56,003 bases of DNA, taken from positions 1 to 56,003 of the forward strand of contig MEOF01000060.1 in assembly GCA_001769505.1 (NCBI GenBank), given 5' to 3'. Shown here piece after piece: positions 12,001 through 18,152 of this stretch. The notes under the pieces were generated by a model. That model saw nothing but the letters and a program-made list of their open reading frames with translations. It was not told where the DNA came from and made no database searches. This DNA is from Bacteroidetes bacterium GWF2_33_38. Lineage in GTDB: Bacteria > Bacteroidota > Bacteroidia > Bacteroidales > GWF2-33-38. Position numbers and translations under genes: made by a program. Each line of letters opens with the position of its first letter. The first letter of the stretch is position 1.

Positions 12001-14370
12001 TCAATACGTGTTTCAGTTACTCCAGCACCAAATGTTAATGCTGGTTCAAACCAAGTTATTTGTAATAACGAAGGAGAAGTTTTTCTTGCAGCAACAATTA
12101 TAGGTGGAGCATCACAAGGCGAATGGTTTACAACTGGAAGTGGAGAATTCGTTCCAAATACAAACGATTTGAATGCAACATATTTAGTTAGTCCGCTCGA
12201 TAGTTTAATTGGTAGCTTTTCACTCATTTTGACATCAACTGATAATGGAGATTGTTTGGCTGAAAGTGATACCATGAGAGTTCGAATAACAACTGTTCCT
12301 TCCGTTTATGCAGGATTAGACCAAACTGTTTGTGCCAATGTAATTACACAACTCAACGGCTCAATTGATGGGGGGAATAATTCAGTTCGATGGATCACCT
12401 CCGGTTCCGGAACTTTTATTCCTAGTGATACGGCACGTAATGCTCAATATGTTTTCAGTCCAGCTGATACTAGCTTTGGAAATCTTGAACTTACACTTTT
12501 ATCTACAGGTGCATGTTTAGACATAACCGACAAAATGCTTATTGATATTACTCCGGCTCCTTACATTAATTCATGGATTGTAAATATGGCTTGTGCCAAT
12601 AACGATACGGTTGAATTACATAGCGAAGTTTCAATTGCCGGAGGGTTAACGTGGTCAACCATTACTGGAGGTGAATTTTTCGAAAGCGACACAACATTAA
12701 ATCCTCTGTATATAATGACATCTCAAGATTATGACAATGGAAATATTGATTTTGTTTTAACCACAATCGACAATGGCAATTGTAATGCGGTTATCGATAC
12801 GCTTTCATTAAACATTAATCCGGCTCCGATTGTAAATGCTGGTTTTGATCAAAATATTTGCTACGAAGATTTATACGTCAGATTATTTGGAGTTATTTCA
12901 GGGGGAGCATCTCATGGAACATGGGTAACTAATGGAACGGGAACATTTTCGCCAAGCAATATGTCGCTAAATGCAATTTATATTCCATCGCTTAACGATA
13001 CTACTTCTGCTCAAAATGGTTTAGATTTTATACTTACATCTTCTGATAACGGCTCTTGTATAGCCGTCTCTGATACAATGCACGTTTATTGGACAGAAAA
13101 GCCAATTGTTGAAGCCGGAAATGACGTTGAAATCTGTGCATATACCGATTCAATTTCGTTAATCGGAAATATTGTTGGTTCAAGTACAACTGGTATTTGG
13201 ACAAGCTCGGGCACGGGAGAATTTTATCCTAGCAATAACGATTTACAAGCTGTTTATCTACCGAGTGATTCAGATAAAGTTGTTGGGAATATTGTTTTAA
13301 CATTAACTTCGACAAACAGTTGTTCACCTGAATCGGATAATATACTTTTAAATATTTATCCCGTTCCGGAACTTAACTTTACAGCCTTAAGTATTTGTAA
13401 TTACAATACCGTTGCTTTTAGTAATTCATCTATCATAAATTCAGGATTAATTGAAGATTGGTATTGGAATTTTGGTGATGGAGGAATTGACTCCGTAAAA
13501 AGTCCTGTTCATTCGTTTGCAAATATAAGTTCATTCGCAGTACAACTCATTGCTACATCTGATAAATTGTGTAGCGATACACTTACAAAACAGGTTGCAA
13601 TTCGTGGACTTGATGCAAACTTTACATATCAAGCGAATTGTATTAACGATTTTGTATTATTGAACGATAGTTCTGTGGTTCAAAACGATTCACTCGTTAC
13701 GTGGTTGTGGACTTTTGGTGATGGCGAAAGCGATACGACTCAAAACACATTGCATATGTATGAGTATATTGATGATTATGACGTTTCATTAACAGTTGTA
13801 ACAAATACAGGTTGTATTGATTCGATTTCAAAAGAGATTTCGATTCACCCTGATCCAACAGCAGGATTTACATATACGCCAGAAATCCCTTTCCCACACG
13901 AAGAAATATCATTCTCCGACATTTCATTTGGAGCAACTACTTGGATTTGGCATTTCGATGATGGTTCTGATTCTACATCTTCGCAGAATCCTCTTCATAC
14001 TTATTACGAAATGAACACATATACCGTTACCCAGATTGTAATGAACGAGTATGGCTGCACGGATACCATGTCGGTTGATTTATTGGTTGAAGGAATTGTC
14101 GAACCTCTTATCCCTGCTGCATTTACACCAAATAACGATACTCAAAACGATATATTAAAAGTTCGTGGAGGACCTTTCTCTTCAGTTGAAATGACTATTT
14201 TCAATAGTTGGGGAAAACAACTTTTCCACACCGAAAATCAAAACGAAGGTTGGGATGGAACATATAAAGGAAAACCACAGCCAATAGGAGTTTACATTTA
14301 CATTGTTAATGTAAAAACTATTGATGGTGAAGAGTATGTTAAAAAAGGTGATATTACATTGTTGAGATAA
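1..14370 (+). CDS. Giant T9SS-secreted repeat protein, SprB-like, type B sorting domain (5' partial)
   Basis: The reading frame is already open at base 1, so the start lies beyond the left edge; the first GTG (base 19) is a repeat-internal valine. Four blocks are visible. Bases 1 to about 5,935 hold about 26 SprB-type repeats of 70-76 residues, each with a VSCNGG-like start, an SPYTYLW core and a YTVTVTDANGC end. Two related domains follow to about 6,400. About 26 repeats of roughly 89 residues (VxAGxDxxxCANN start, G.W.TSGTG.F.P core, LTSTN end) run to about 13,370. Three PKD domains follow (WNFGDG, WTFGDG, WHFDDG). The last ~90 residues (AAFTPNNDTQND ... WDGTYKGKPQPIGVYIY) are a CHU_C/gliding-motility type B T9SS sorting domain. 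The likely role is a very long cell-surface adhesin or filament resembling SprB. A PorP/SprF gene follows 57 bases downstream, as is usual for type B substrates. The ligand is unknown. Confidence 0.92.
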   Translation: MTAQTNVLCRGNSTGNITVTTSGGTSPYTFAWTGGQTVNPAINLAAGEYTVTVTDANGCMANDNTSITQPAAVLSASISDQTDVSCKGQATGNATVTAMNGTPGYSYLWSDGQAVNPAINLIADDYIVTVTDANGCEVTANVTITEPDVIMTASITAESDVTCNGLDNGSATVTPAGGDSPYSYAWNSTPIQNTVTASNLAPGNYTVTITDANGCNNVTASVNITEPSELTVSITTLNNVSCNAGNNGNLTVTAGGGTTPYTYLWTGGQTTNPAVNLSVGEYTITVTDANSCTETATTTITEPSVLTASITAQTNVSCYAGNNGSATVTAGGGAGSYTYLWTGGQTTNPATNLTAGSYTVTITDANLCTKTTTATITQPSVITASITAQTNVSCNAGSNGSATVTAGGGAGSYTYLWTGGQTTNPATNLTAGLYTVTVTDANSCTKTTTATITQPTLLTATISSQTNVSCNGDNDGALTATGGGGTTPYSFAWDNGQLTSSINTLIADNYEITITDFKNCTATTSATISEPSILTAAITAQTNISCNGGNNGNITVTAGGGTSPYTYLWTGGQTINPATNLVAGNYTVTVTDAHGCTETDNITLTQPLILIATITAKTDVNCFGGNNGTATVTAGGGTTPYSYLWTGGQTINPAVNLIAGTYTATVTDGNGCTKTTSSTITQPAVLTAIISSQTNPGCNGDNTGSATVTAGGGTPSYTYLWTGGQTTNPATNLIAGAYIVTVTDDNGCTKTTTATISEPDELTASITAKTDVSCFDGTDGTATVTPVGGTTPYSFLWNDPAPAQTTSIASNLSEGNYEVIVTDNSGCTKTISTTITEPTELILTPSHINASCGDSNGSASITAVGGTSPYSFNWSSGESVDAISGKVAGTYTVTVTDANGCEKIENISINNDGSPTATISSQTNVTCNGGNDGEAIVTPSGGTAPYTYLWTGGGTDSTKTNMTAESYTVTITDGNTCISSANVTIDEPDPIDAIISAKANVSCNGGSNGTATVLASGGVVPYSYLWSDAQLTATATNLAAGVYEVTVSQGSGCLATATASVTITEPNALTAGITSQTNVSCNGGSDGSATVTASDGTAPYSFLWNDPAPAQTTITATLLSAGNYEITITDNKGCTTTAPVTITEPDVLTATITDQNNISCNGGTDGSATVTAADGTSPYTYLWSDGQSNSIANNLLEGTYTVTITDGKNCTASTNVSIIEPDILSVSILSQINVSCNAGNDGSITATISGGTTPYSYNWTGGQTTNPAIGLNAGAYTITVTDDAGCTKTASTTLTQPNELIASISAQTNVDCNGSATGSLTVSAVGGTLAYSFLWSNAQTGATANNLIAGPYTVTITDSKGCTDSIGETVTENSIVTAEITDSTNVSCNGESTGNATVTASGGTLSYSYIWSDGQTTNIATNFAEGEYFVTVSDDNGCTATANVNITEPTILTASILSETDVSCNAGSDGESTVSGSGGTTPYTYLWTGGVTTQTLSNQISGIYNVTVTDDNSCTASTSVEIFQPTAISITNVNTNIYCRGDSTGAINLSVSGGTSPYTFAWSNGAATEDVSDLPAGNISITVTDDAGCNASKTITLTQPAVTLSASTSFTDVSCNGGSNGTATVSASGGTTPYSYSWTSGATTQTISNLTVGTYDVTITDNKLCTTTSSVSILEPTTLSAIISSKIDVSCNGGNNGTATVNASGGTSPYLYVWSGGGTDSTKLNMISGNYTVTITDAHACTTTANTTINQPTVLSANISAQTNVSCFSGNNGDATVNALGGTNPYTYLWSNAQNTITASNLTANTYAVTVTDSLLCQVSTNVTITQPDSIIINIVSRTNISCNGGDDGVITISVSGGETPIAFLWDDAQTDSLAINLSAGIHTVTITDANSCSLDKTITLSQPNILIVSATQNNVSCNGEADGSATATSIGGTPIYSYLWSNGASTGTASNLVAGNYIVTVTDSKACTDTTSITITQPAPVVPEAGNNQSICTGYEITLSATGGEIYSWNNSVTQDVAFVPLTTTTYTVTVTDSIGCSAIDSVTISLYPELIANAGNEQSICAGSSVQIGSTPTASGGMSPYSYLWNNSASLDNDTIANPITEAMTNTTYQLTITDANGCESTDDVLINVNLLPTVDAGLESVICEGYSYVLSGTYGGGASSVTWSSPTSLTGDAFNNVNDTAAIYTPTINDISNGLVVLTLTTNDPTGSCVAVSDSVTLSISLAPIVDAGNNLILCSNNIDINLNGSVTVGSTTGIWMTSGTGSFAPHDSDLTAEYIPTIDDISSGQIWLKLTSTNTPNCNEISDSISITFTDAPLVSAGSDTILCANNSELQLSGTVSGANSTGIWTTSGTGNFSPFDTTLSTIYTPSVQDTTNGTVTLYLTSTNIGTCNSITDSIELIITKSPYVFAGDNINMCPDVMEIPLEGIISAGATQGIWTKSGTGSFFPDNTSLNTTYTLSSLDTINGGVNLFLTSADNGNCLTVRDTLTISISSSIETNVSGNDIVCAHIPSISIEGEVWGNTNEGVWTTSGNGSFSPNDTSLIVDYIISPDDTLNGSVNLIFTSTNNGLCEAKSDTLELRIDPGIYVEAGNDNTVCANNAEISLLGNVWGGTTSGKWSSSGDGFFTPTDSSLATTYIPSSADTSNGFVTLYLESTNNVDCQPVVDSIFVTITPAPHVIAGTDKYICVNNPTVNLNGIIFGGSSSGYWTTNGTNEFSTDSTTLINTYLPSEEDTLSDNLFFVLTSTNNGDCLIESDTLNVYFTPAPEVFAGDDEGICSNSSFDLIGVVNGGAGTGMWTNITGSGNFNPDREDLPVTFIPADDDIILGYALLQLESTNTTGCITVYDTIRVSIAPSAIVEAGDSITICDNNSLVQLNGSVSGPTTTGIWTTNGDGIFATSDTFMDATYVPGPQDLVTGEITFILTSTNNGDCEGNSDSVNVEILQAPTVYAGPNRTVCKSLNVYQVGSVSGITSSGTWSSTGYGLFLTNTTQLAVYQPGAADIANEFVGLILTSDNNATCLAVADTAYIILIDKPNVNAGDDQHICSNNSIIQLNGYIEGATATWITNGSGYFIPDSITLDAQYISSPADTLLGNIQFILEATNSCTISDSLEITYTPSPIVDAGAAFRPTCIGVKNISMVGTVTGGATTGKWTTSGTGYFIPNDSSLVATYVRSDQDSIDGQFIIYLTATNYDNCIEVKDSSRFRLTTIPVVNAGSDFTYCANNANVQLNGIVNGGASTGMWTSSGTGTFSPSNTSLNAIYTPSVQDTTNGNATLFLRSTDACVTSYDTVQYSFTPAPFVHAGIDITVCANNNIMNLDGYVRSTSSTGKWYSTGSGIFYPNNTSLDAEYQPSTADRNSGQIALTLVSTNNGMCYPVKDTLLARITSEPIVDAGEDEYICKGDVIELSGSITGGATSGIWESSGSGEFSPNAESLTTNYIPSTEDTTIGFLTLTLTSTNNQNCIAVQGVKFITFTDKPTVLAGSDQTACANNSTIQLNGYIGGSSTTGIWSSLSGGSFTPSTTNLDADYTPGLTALQNGLANLVLTSTNACEVHDTVQLVFTNAPYVNAGFDQVFCISNPIVELDGTVSNGATSGIWETSGTGYFSPSDTVFDAIYYPSITDTLFGNITLSLTSTNNGNCIAENDEMTVSFVQKPIVEAGLDQIICANAMLMLDGLILGGISEGYWQTTGTGSFSPDSSDLYAVYVFSNEDTTNQYVPMILSTPEYHGCQSESDTMNVTITPAPHVEAGNDITVCANNSEIILNGHVWGSSHSGEWTTLGSGVFIPNDSIITATYLPSDADIDSGFVRLILKSTNNQDCYAERDTINVTISPSPEINAGNDQYVCNGNNVYLNATISGGATSGIWSTNGTGTITPSDTSLSITYIPSPADTVIGNLYFILTAQNYGLCNLVEDSIFITFTPRPYVEAGTDVIACANNANIVLDGIVNGSTITGMWATSGDGYFLSDSTQLDAQYIPGAEDVSSGYATLTLSSTYACLEIDSIRVSVTPAPNVNAGSNQVICNNEGEVFLAATIIGGASQGEWFTTGSGEFVPNTNDLNATYLVSPLDSLIGSFSLILTSTDNGDCLAESDTMRVRITTVPSVYAGLDQTVCANVITQLNGSIDGGNNSVRWITSGSGTFIPSDTARNAQYVFSPADTSFGNLELTLLSTGACLDITDKMLIDITPAPYINSWIVNMACANNDTVELHSEVSIAGGLTWSTITGGEFFESDTTLNPLYIMTSQDYDNGNIDFVLTTIDNGNCNAVIDTLSLNINPAPIVNAGFDQNICYEDLYVRLFGVISGGASHGTWVTNGTGTFSPSNMSLNAIYIPSLNDTTSAQNGLDFILTSSDNGSCIAVSDTMHVYWTEKPIVEAGNDVEICAYTDSISLIGNIVGSSTTGIWTSSGTGEFYPSNNDLQAVYLPSDSDKVVGNIVLTLTSTNSCSPESDNILLNIYPVPELNFTALSICNYNTVAFSNSSIINSGLIEDWYWNFGDGGIDSVKSPVHSFANISSFAVQLIATSDKLCSDTLTKQVAIRGLDANFTYQANCINDFVLLNDSSVVQNDSLVTWLWTFGDGESDTTQNTLHMYEYIDDYDVSLTVVTNTGCIDSISKEISIHPDPTAGFTYTPEIPFPHEEISFSDISFGATTWIWHFDDGSDSTSSQNPLHTYYEMNTYTVTQIVMNEYGCTDTMSVDLLVEGIVEPLIPAAFTPNNDTQNDILKVRGGPFSSVEMTIFNSWGKQLFHTENQNEGWDGTYKGKPQPIGVYIYIVNVKTIDGEEYVKKGDITLLR
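923..1378 (+). repeat. Two nearly identical 228-bp tandem copies inside the giant gene
   Basis: Two adjacent SprB-repeat units, 923-1150 and 1151-1378, are far more alike at DNA level than the other units, including long identical stretches at silent positions (for example around the GGAAGCTACACATACTTATG segment). The period is 228 bases, or 76 codons. This points to a recent in-frame unit duplication or gene conversion. Confidence 0.75.
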
Positions 14371-14427
14371 CAAACAATTATAATTGAAAAACGATGAATT
14401 GTTAATGGAAATCAAAAAATTTGAAAA

Positions 14428-15435
14428 ATGAAAAAGATAATATACATAACCGTTGCTTTTTTGATAAGTGTTAACGCTGTGAAAAGTCAGGATTTTCACC
14501 TATCGCAATACGACTTATCGCCTATGTTGATGAATCCGGCATTTACGGGTTTATTCGATGGACAGTATCGAGTGCATGTGCAGCATCGAAGCCAATGGAG
14601 TTCGATACTCGAAAATCCTTTTAAAACTGTGCATATTTCATTCGACAAACCATTTAAACGCTTTGGGGCAGGAATCTTGATTTTGAACAATCGTGCAGGT
14701 GTCGGAAAATTTAATTTTTTGAATATCGCTTTGTCAGGTTCGTACGAAGTTACCATCGACCCATCAGGAATACAGCATTTGGTATTTGGAACTCAAATCG
14801 GAATGGTTCAAAATAGTTTCGATTTATCGCAACTAACATTCGATAATCAGTACACAAGTGCTTTTGGAGGGAGCTTTGATCAAACGATTGATAACGGCGA
14901 AAATTTCTCAAAAACCAGTGTAATTCGCCCCGACGTGAATTTTGGTGTTCATTACATGATGCAACAACGATTTAACTATTTCAATTATTCGGTTTATAAA
15001 ATGAGTGAAATTGTTCCTTTTGGAGGAGCAGTCATTTTCCACTTAACGCAACCTAAATTAACATTCGGCGAATTTAAAAACACATTGTATCGACGGTATG
15101 TTGCTTATGGAGGAGCTCGCATAAAGGTTAATATTCCGCTATGTTTAGAACCTAAAATTATGTATATGCGACAACTCAATAACAATGAGTTTCAATTTAG
15201 CACATCAGCGTATTATTATATTGAAAATTACGGAGCTTACGCTTTTTCAACACTGAACCTTAGACCAAAAGATGCATTTATTGTTAGCTTAGGTGCAATT
15301 TATAAAGATTACCGATTTAGCGTAGGATACGATTTTAATACCTCGCCGCTGAAAGCATTAACCAAGGGACGAGGAAGTTTTGAAATCTCAATTACTTATA
15401 CAAAATTTAATAATAAATCATATCCAATGTTCTAG
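14428..15435 (+). CDS. PorP/SprF family type IX secretion outer-membrane protein
   Basis: The protein has 335 residues. It starts with a signal peptide (MKKIIYITVAFLISVNAVKS, cleaved before QDFHLSQYD), followed by the family hallmark LSPMLMNPAFTGLFDGQYR and an HRSQW motif. The rest is rich in alternating aromatic/polar strands, as expected of a small outer-membrane barrel. In this family SprF of Flavobacterium johnsoniae is needed for export of SprB, and such genes commonly follow type B CTD substrates. Here it lies 57 bases after the giant gene on the same strand, so the two are probably co-transcribed and this protein is probably the dedicated partner of that substrate. The substrate link is inferred from position. 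Confidence 0.9.
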   Translation: MKKIIYITVAFLISVNAVKSQDFHLSQYDLSPMLMNPAFTGLFDGQYRVHVQHRSQWSSILENPFKTVHISFDKPFKRFGAGILILNNRAGVGKFNFLNIALSGSYEVTIDPSGIQHLVFGTQIGMVQNSFDLSQLTFDNQYTSAFGGSFDQTIDNGENFSKTSVIRPDVNFGVHYMMQQRFNYFNYSVYKMSEIVPFGGAVIFHLTQPKLTFGEFKNTLYRRYVAYGGARIKVNIPLCLEPKIMYMRQLNNNEFQFSTSAYYYIENYGAYAFSTLNLRPKDAFIVSLGAIYKDYRFSVGYDFNTSPLKALTKGRGSFEISITYTKFNNKSYPMF

Positions 15436-15438
15436 ATT

Positions 15439-15777
15439 TTAGTACAGCAAATGCATTTTCGATTTATTGTTCCAACCAGCTTGCGATTCGTAATCGACAA
15501 AATAAATTTTTAAATCGGCTTGCGATTCGTAGTCAACAAAATAAATCTTTTTATCGGCTTGCGACTCATAATCTACAAAAAACCATTTTCCGTCTTTATC
15601 GGCTTGCGATTCGTAACTTACTTTATAAACTTTTAAGTCAGCTTGCGATTCGTAATCAACTTTGTAAACTTTAACATCGGCCTGTGATTCATAATCGACT
15701 GAATAAACTTTTTGTGCAAAAATTTGATTTGTAAATGTAAATCCCACAATCACAAGTAATAGAATTAAATTTTTCAT
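15439..15777 (-). CDS. Small secreted YESQAD-repeat protein, probable 7(1) septoil-knot (DUF6150-like)
   Basis: The protein has 112 residues from the ATG at 15777, preceded by a CAAGG ribosome-binding-like sequence. An upstream in-frame start at 15870 lies inside the neighbouring hydrolase gene and is less likely. Residues 1-21 form a signal peptide ending IFA, so the protein is exported. The mature part is six short repeats of the form VYxVDYESQADxK, the fourth preceded by a DGKW insertion and the last ending YESQAGWN. From memory, this repeat matches the small DUF6150 / septoil-knot family, whose predicted fold is a 7(1) torus knot, among the most complex known in proteins; I could not run a profile search. 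No catalytic motif is seen and the function is unknown. It is the last gene of a three-gene minus-strand group, 16 bases after the hydrolase. Confidence 0.7.
   Translation of the reverse strand: MKNLILLLVIVGFTFTNQIFAQKVYSVDYESQADVKVYKVDYESQADLKVYKVSYESQADKDGKWFFVDYESQADKKIYFVDYESQADLKIYFVDYESQAGWNNKSKMHLLY
15478..15703 (-). repeat. Six in-frame DNA repeats encoding YESQAD units
   Basis: Read on the plus strand, CTTGCGATTCGTAATC-like units recur six times at roughly 36-45 base spacing. They are coding repeats of the knot-like protein, not spacers of a CRISPR array. Confidence 0.85.
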
Positions 15778-15793
15778 ACCTTGAGTTTTTAAT

Positions 15794-16603
15794 TTATAAT
15801 TCGGTTTCGTTATTTGTAACAAATTGTTTAAGTGTAGATAAAAATACGTTTTTTTCTTCGATAAAACCAATATGTCCAGAGTTTTCTAATACAAATTTTT
15901 GACCATCTTTAGGAAGTTGAATGTTAACCGCAACTTTTTTATAGTCGATATAATTGTCTTTTTTTCCTTGAATCATCAAAAATGGCAATGTCGAATTTTT
16001 TAAAAAAGTTGACATGTCTTTTCGGTTTTTCATAGCAAATATGCACGAAATAATGCCTTCGTCGGGAGTTTGTTTGGCAAGTAATTTTGCAAAATCGACT
16101 TCTTTTTTAAACTTCAATAAATTTTCGTCGGCAAACATCTTCGGCGAATTTATCGAGTACATCTTTTCTTTTCCTCCTTGACGAATTAATTCAATTTCTT
16201 TAATCCTACTATCCGCTTTTTCATCAGAATCGGCATATGGATGCGAGTGCAACAACCCAAAACCTTTCACCTTTGCTGGATATTTTTCTACAAAAGCTAA
16301 GGTCGCATAACCTCCCATAGAATGACCAAAAATGAAAAATTTTTCGATTCGTAATTCGGCAAGGACAAAATTTACGGTATCGGCAATGTATTCCATGCTA
16401 TTGTTGGAGTTGACTTGTGATTTTCCATGCCCAGGAATGTCAATGCATATCACTTGGAAATGTTTTGCCAAATCGTTTGTAAATTCACTAAAGATGGCTA
16501 AAGATTCTAGAAAACCGTGTAACAAAACGACTGAAGTTCCAATGCCCTCGATGCTGTATCGAACTTTAAGATTATTGTATGTTGTAAATTTTATTTTCTT
16601 CAT
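15794..16603 (-). CDS. Alpha/beta-fold hydrolase
   Basis: The protein has 269 residues with a complete alpha/beta hydrolase signature: oxyanion HGF near residue 29, nucleophile elbow FGHSMGG with Ser95, a C-terminal acid region (QGKKDNYID) and the catalytic His in SGHIGF. It has no signal peptide and is probably cytoplasmic. The substrate (ester, lactone or similar) cannot be told from sequence. Its ATG overlaps the stop of the upstream aminopeptidase gene by four bases (ATGA), which implies translational coupling. Confidence 0.88.
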   Translation of the reverse strand: MKKIKFTTYNNLKVRYSIEGIGTSVVLLHGFLESLAIFSEFTNDLAKHFQVICIDIPGHGKSQVNSNNSMEYIADTVNFVLAELRIEKFFIFGHSMGGYATLAFVEKYPAKVKGFGLLHSHPYADSDEKADSRIKEIELIRQGGKEKMYSINSPKMFADENLLKFKKEVDFAKLLAKQTPDEGIISCIFAMKNRKDMSTFLKNSTLPFLMIQGKKDNYIDYKKVAVNIQLPKDGQKFVLENSGHIGFIEEKNVFLSTLKQFVTNNETEL

Positions 16604-17994
16604 CTTACTAGATTTTCGACTTCTTCAACAGTGATTGGAATTCGTTTTTTACCAAGCAGTCGGCTTCCAGTTTCGGTTAACAAAATATCATCTTCAAGTC
16701 GAATTCCACCAAATCCAATATATTCTTCTACTTTAGTAAAATTGATAAATTCATGATTGATTTTTTCGGTCTTCCATTTTTCAATTAAGGCAGGAATAAA
16801 ATAAATTCCAGGCTCGTTTGTAATTACAAAATTTGCTTGGAGTTTTTTTCCCATTCGCAAATATGCTGTTCCAAATTGGTCGATAGGTCTTATTTCGTCG
16901 TCATAACCGACATAAATTTGTCCTAAATCTTCCATATCGTGAACATCAAGTCCCATCATATGACCAAGTCCATGAGGAAAGAACATGGCATGTGCTCCTG
17001 CTTTTACCGCTTCATCAACATCTCCTTTCATCAAACCCAAATCCGTTAAGCCTTGAGCAATAATTCGAGCCGATGCCAAATGAATGCTTTGATAGGTTAC
17101 GCCTGGCTTAATAAGTTTTGTTGCACCATTATTTGCAGCCAACACTATTTCGTATATTTCTTTTTGCTTTTGCGAAAATTTTCCTCCTACAGGCGATACT
17201 CTTGTGTGGTCGGTAGCATAGTGTAATATTGATTCAAACCCTGCATCAACTATCACTAAGTCTCCTTTTTGAAGTTTATTTTCATGACAATGATTGTGTA
17301 ATGTTTCGCCGTGTTTTGAAAGAATAACTGGAAACGAAACCATACCTCCATGCGAAAGAGCAATTCCTTCGATTCGCCCAGCAATTTCTCTTTCGTAAAC
17401 CCCAGCTTTAGCCATTTTCATTGCAGATGTGTGCATTTCGTATGCAACGTCCATAATTTCGTCAAGGTGAGCAATTTCGTATTTATCTTTTACTGAACGG
17501 AGCTTAATCACAGCTTTAACAAGTTCTAATGATGCAGACTCTTTAAGATTTGATATTTTTATGCTTAATAAATCCTCAAGTAAAATTTTATTTTCAGCTC
17601 TATACGGAGGCAGAAAATGTATTTTTCGACCTTGTGATTTTGCTTTTGCAAGATAATCAGCAAGTTTGTCAAATGGTTTGTTTTGTTGAATACCAACTTT
17701 TAAGCATAATTCTTTTACTGATGGTTGAGGCCCCATCCAAATAATATCTTCGATATCAATATCGTTTCCAAAAATAGTTTCTTCACCTGATTCAACATCA
17801 ATTACTCCTGCAAATGCAGGTAAATCGAGTCCAAAAAAATATAAAAATGAACTGTCTTGTCGAAACTTGTAAGTATTTGCCGGATAGCTCATTGGGACAT
17901 CTACGTTTCCTAATATCAAAACAATTCCATTAGAGATATTTGACGTAAGATTTTTTCTTCTTTCTGAATATAGTTTAGCTTCAAACATTTGCAT
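16600..17994 (-). CDS. M24 family Xaa-Pro aminopeptidase
   Basis: The protein has 464 residues and would cleave the N-terminal residue of peptides with proline in position 2. An N-terminal creatinase-like domain is followed by a pita-bread catalytic domain holding the five metal ligands: VDAGFES and TDHTR (two Asp), FFPHGLGHMMGLDVHD (His), TNEPGIYF (Glu) and IRLEDDI (Glu). ATG codons at 17994 and 17988 are both possible starts; neither has a clear ribosome-binding site. It heads a minus-strand group with the hydrolase and the knot-like protein. A second, shorter M24 protein is encoded at 30,473. Confidence 0.93.
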   Translation of the reverse strand: MQMFEAKLYSERRKNLTSNISNGIVLILGNVDVPMSYPANTYKFRQDSSFLYFFGLDLPAFAGVIDVESGEETIFGNDIDIEDIIWMGPQPSVKELCLKVGIQQNKPFDKLADYLAKAKSQGRKIHFLPPYRAENKILLEDLLSIKISNLKESASLELVKAVIKLRSVKDKYEIAHLDEIMDVAYEMHTSAMKMAKAGVYEREIAGRIEGIALSHGGMVSFPVILSKHGETLHNHCHENKLQKGDLVIVDAGFESILHYATDHTRVSPVGGKFSQKQKEIYEIVLAANNGATKLIKPGVTYQSIHLASARIIAQGLTDLGLMKGDVDEAVKAGAHAMFFPHGLGHMMGLDVHDMEDLGQIYVGYDDEIRPIDQFGTAYLRMGKKLQANFVITNEPGIYFIPALIEKWKTEKINHEFINFTKVEEYIGFGGIRLEDDILLTETGSRLLGKKRIPITVEEVENLVR

Positions 17995-18111
17995 TACTTT
18001 TTGAGATTATTTTTTAATAAAGATATGAATTTTTGAAAAAAGAAAGCGAAAAAACCAATTCAATTTTCTTCATTTGTAAAGAAATGAACATTCAGACAAT
18101 TTTTTTTATAA

Positions 18112-18119
18112 TATATTTG
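18112..18119 (+). promoter_or_regulatory. Bacteroidota -7 box (TATATTTG) ahead of the methyltransferase gene
   Basis: An exact TAnnTTTG match lies 33 bases before the ATG at 18153, in the divergent intergenic region. No convincing -33 TTTG at the right spacing is seen. A near match, TATCTTTA on the minus strand (18018-18025), faces the aminopeptidase gene. Confidence 0.4.
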
Positions 18120-18152
18120 TTCAAAAATGAAAATGGTTTAGCAAAATAAATT

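Noticed and set aside
1-14370. Many long open frames on the opposite strand and other frames of the giant gene
   Set aside because: They follow the repeat period and mirror the coding frame; repetitive Thr/Gly/Val-rich DNA keeps antisense frames open. None has its own start context or recognisable domain.
15478-15703. Regularly spaced short repeats resembling a CRISPR array
   Set aside because: Units and spacers are in one reading frame with a signal peptide in front, the spacers are similar to each other, and no cas genes are present.
15778-15870. 31-codon N-terminal extension of the YESQAD protein
   Set aside because: It overlaps the hydrolase gene, and the ATG at 15777 places a normal signal peptide at the N-terminus.
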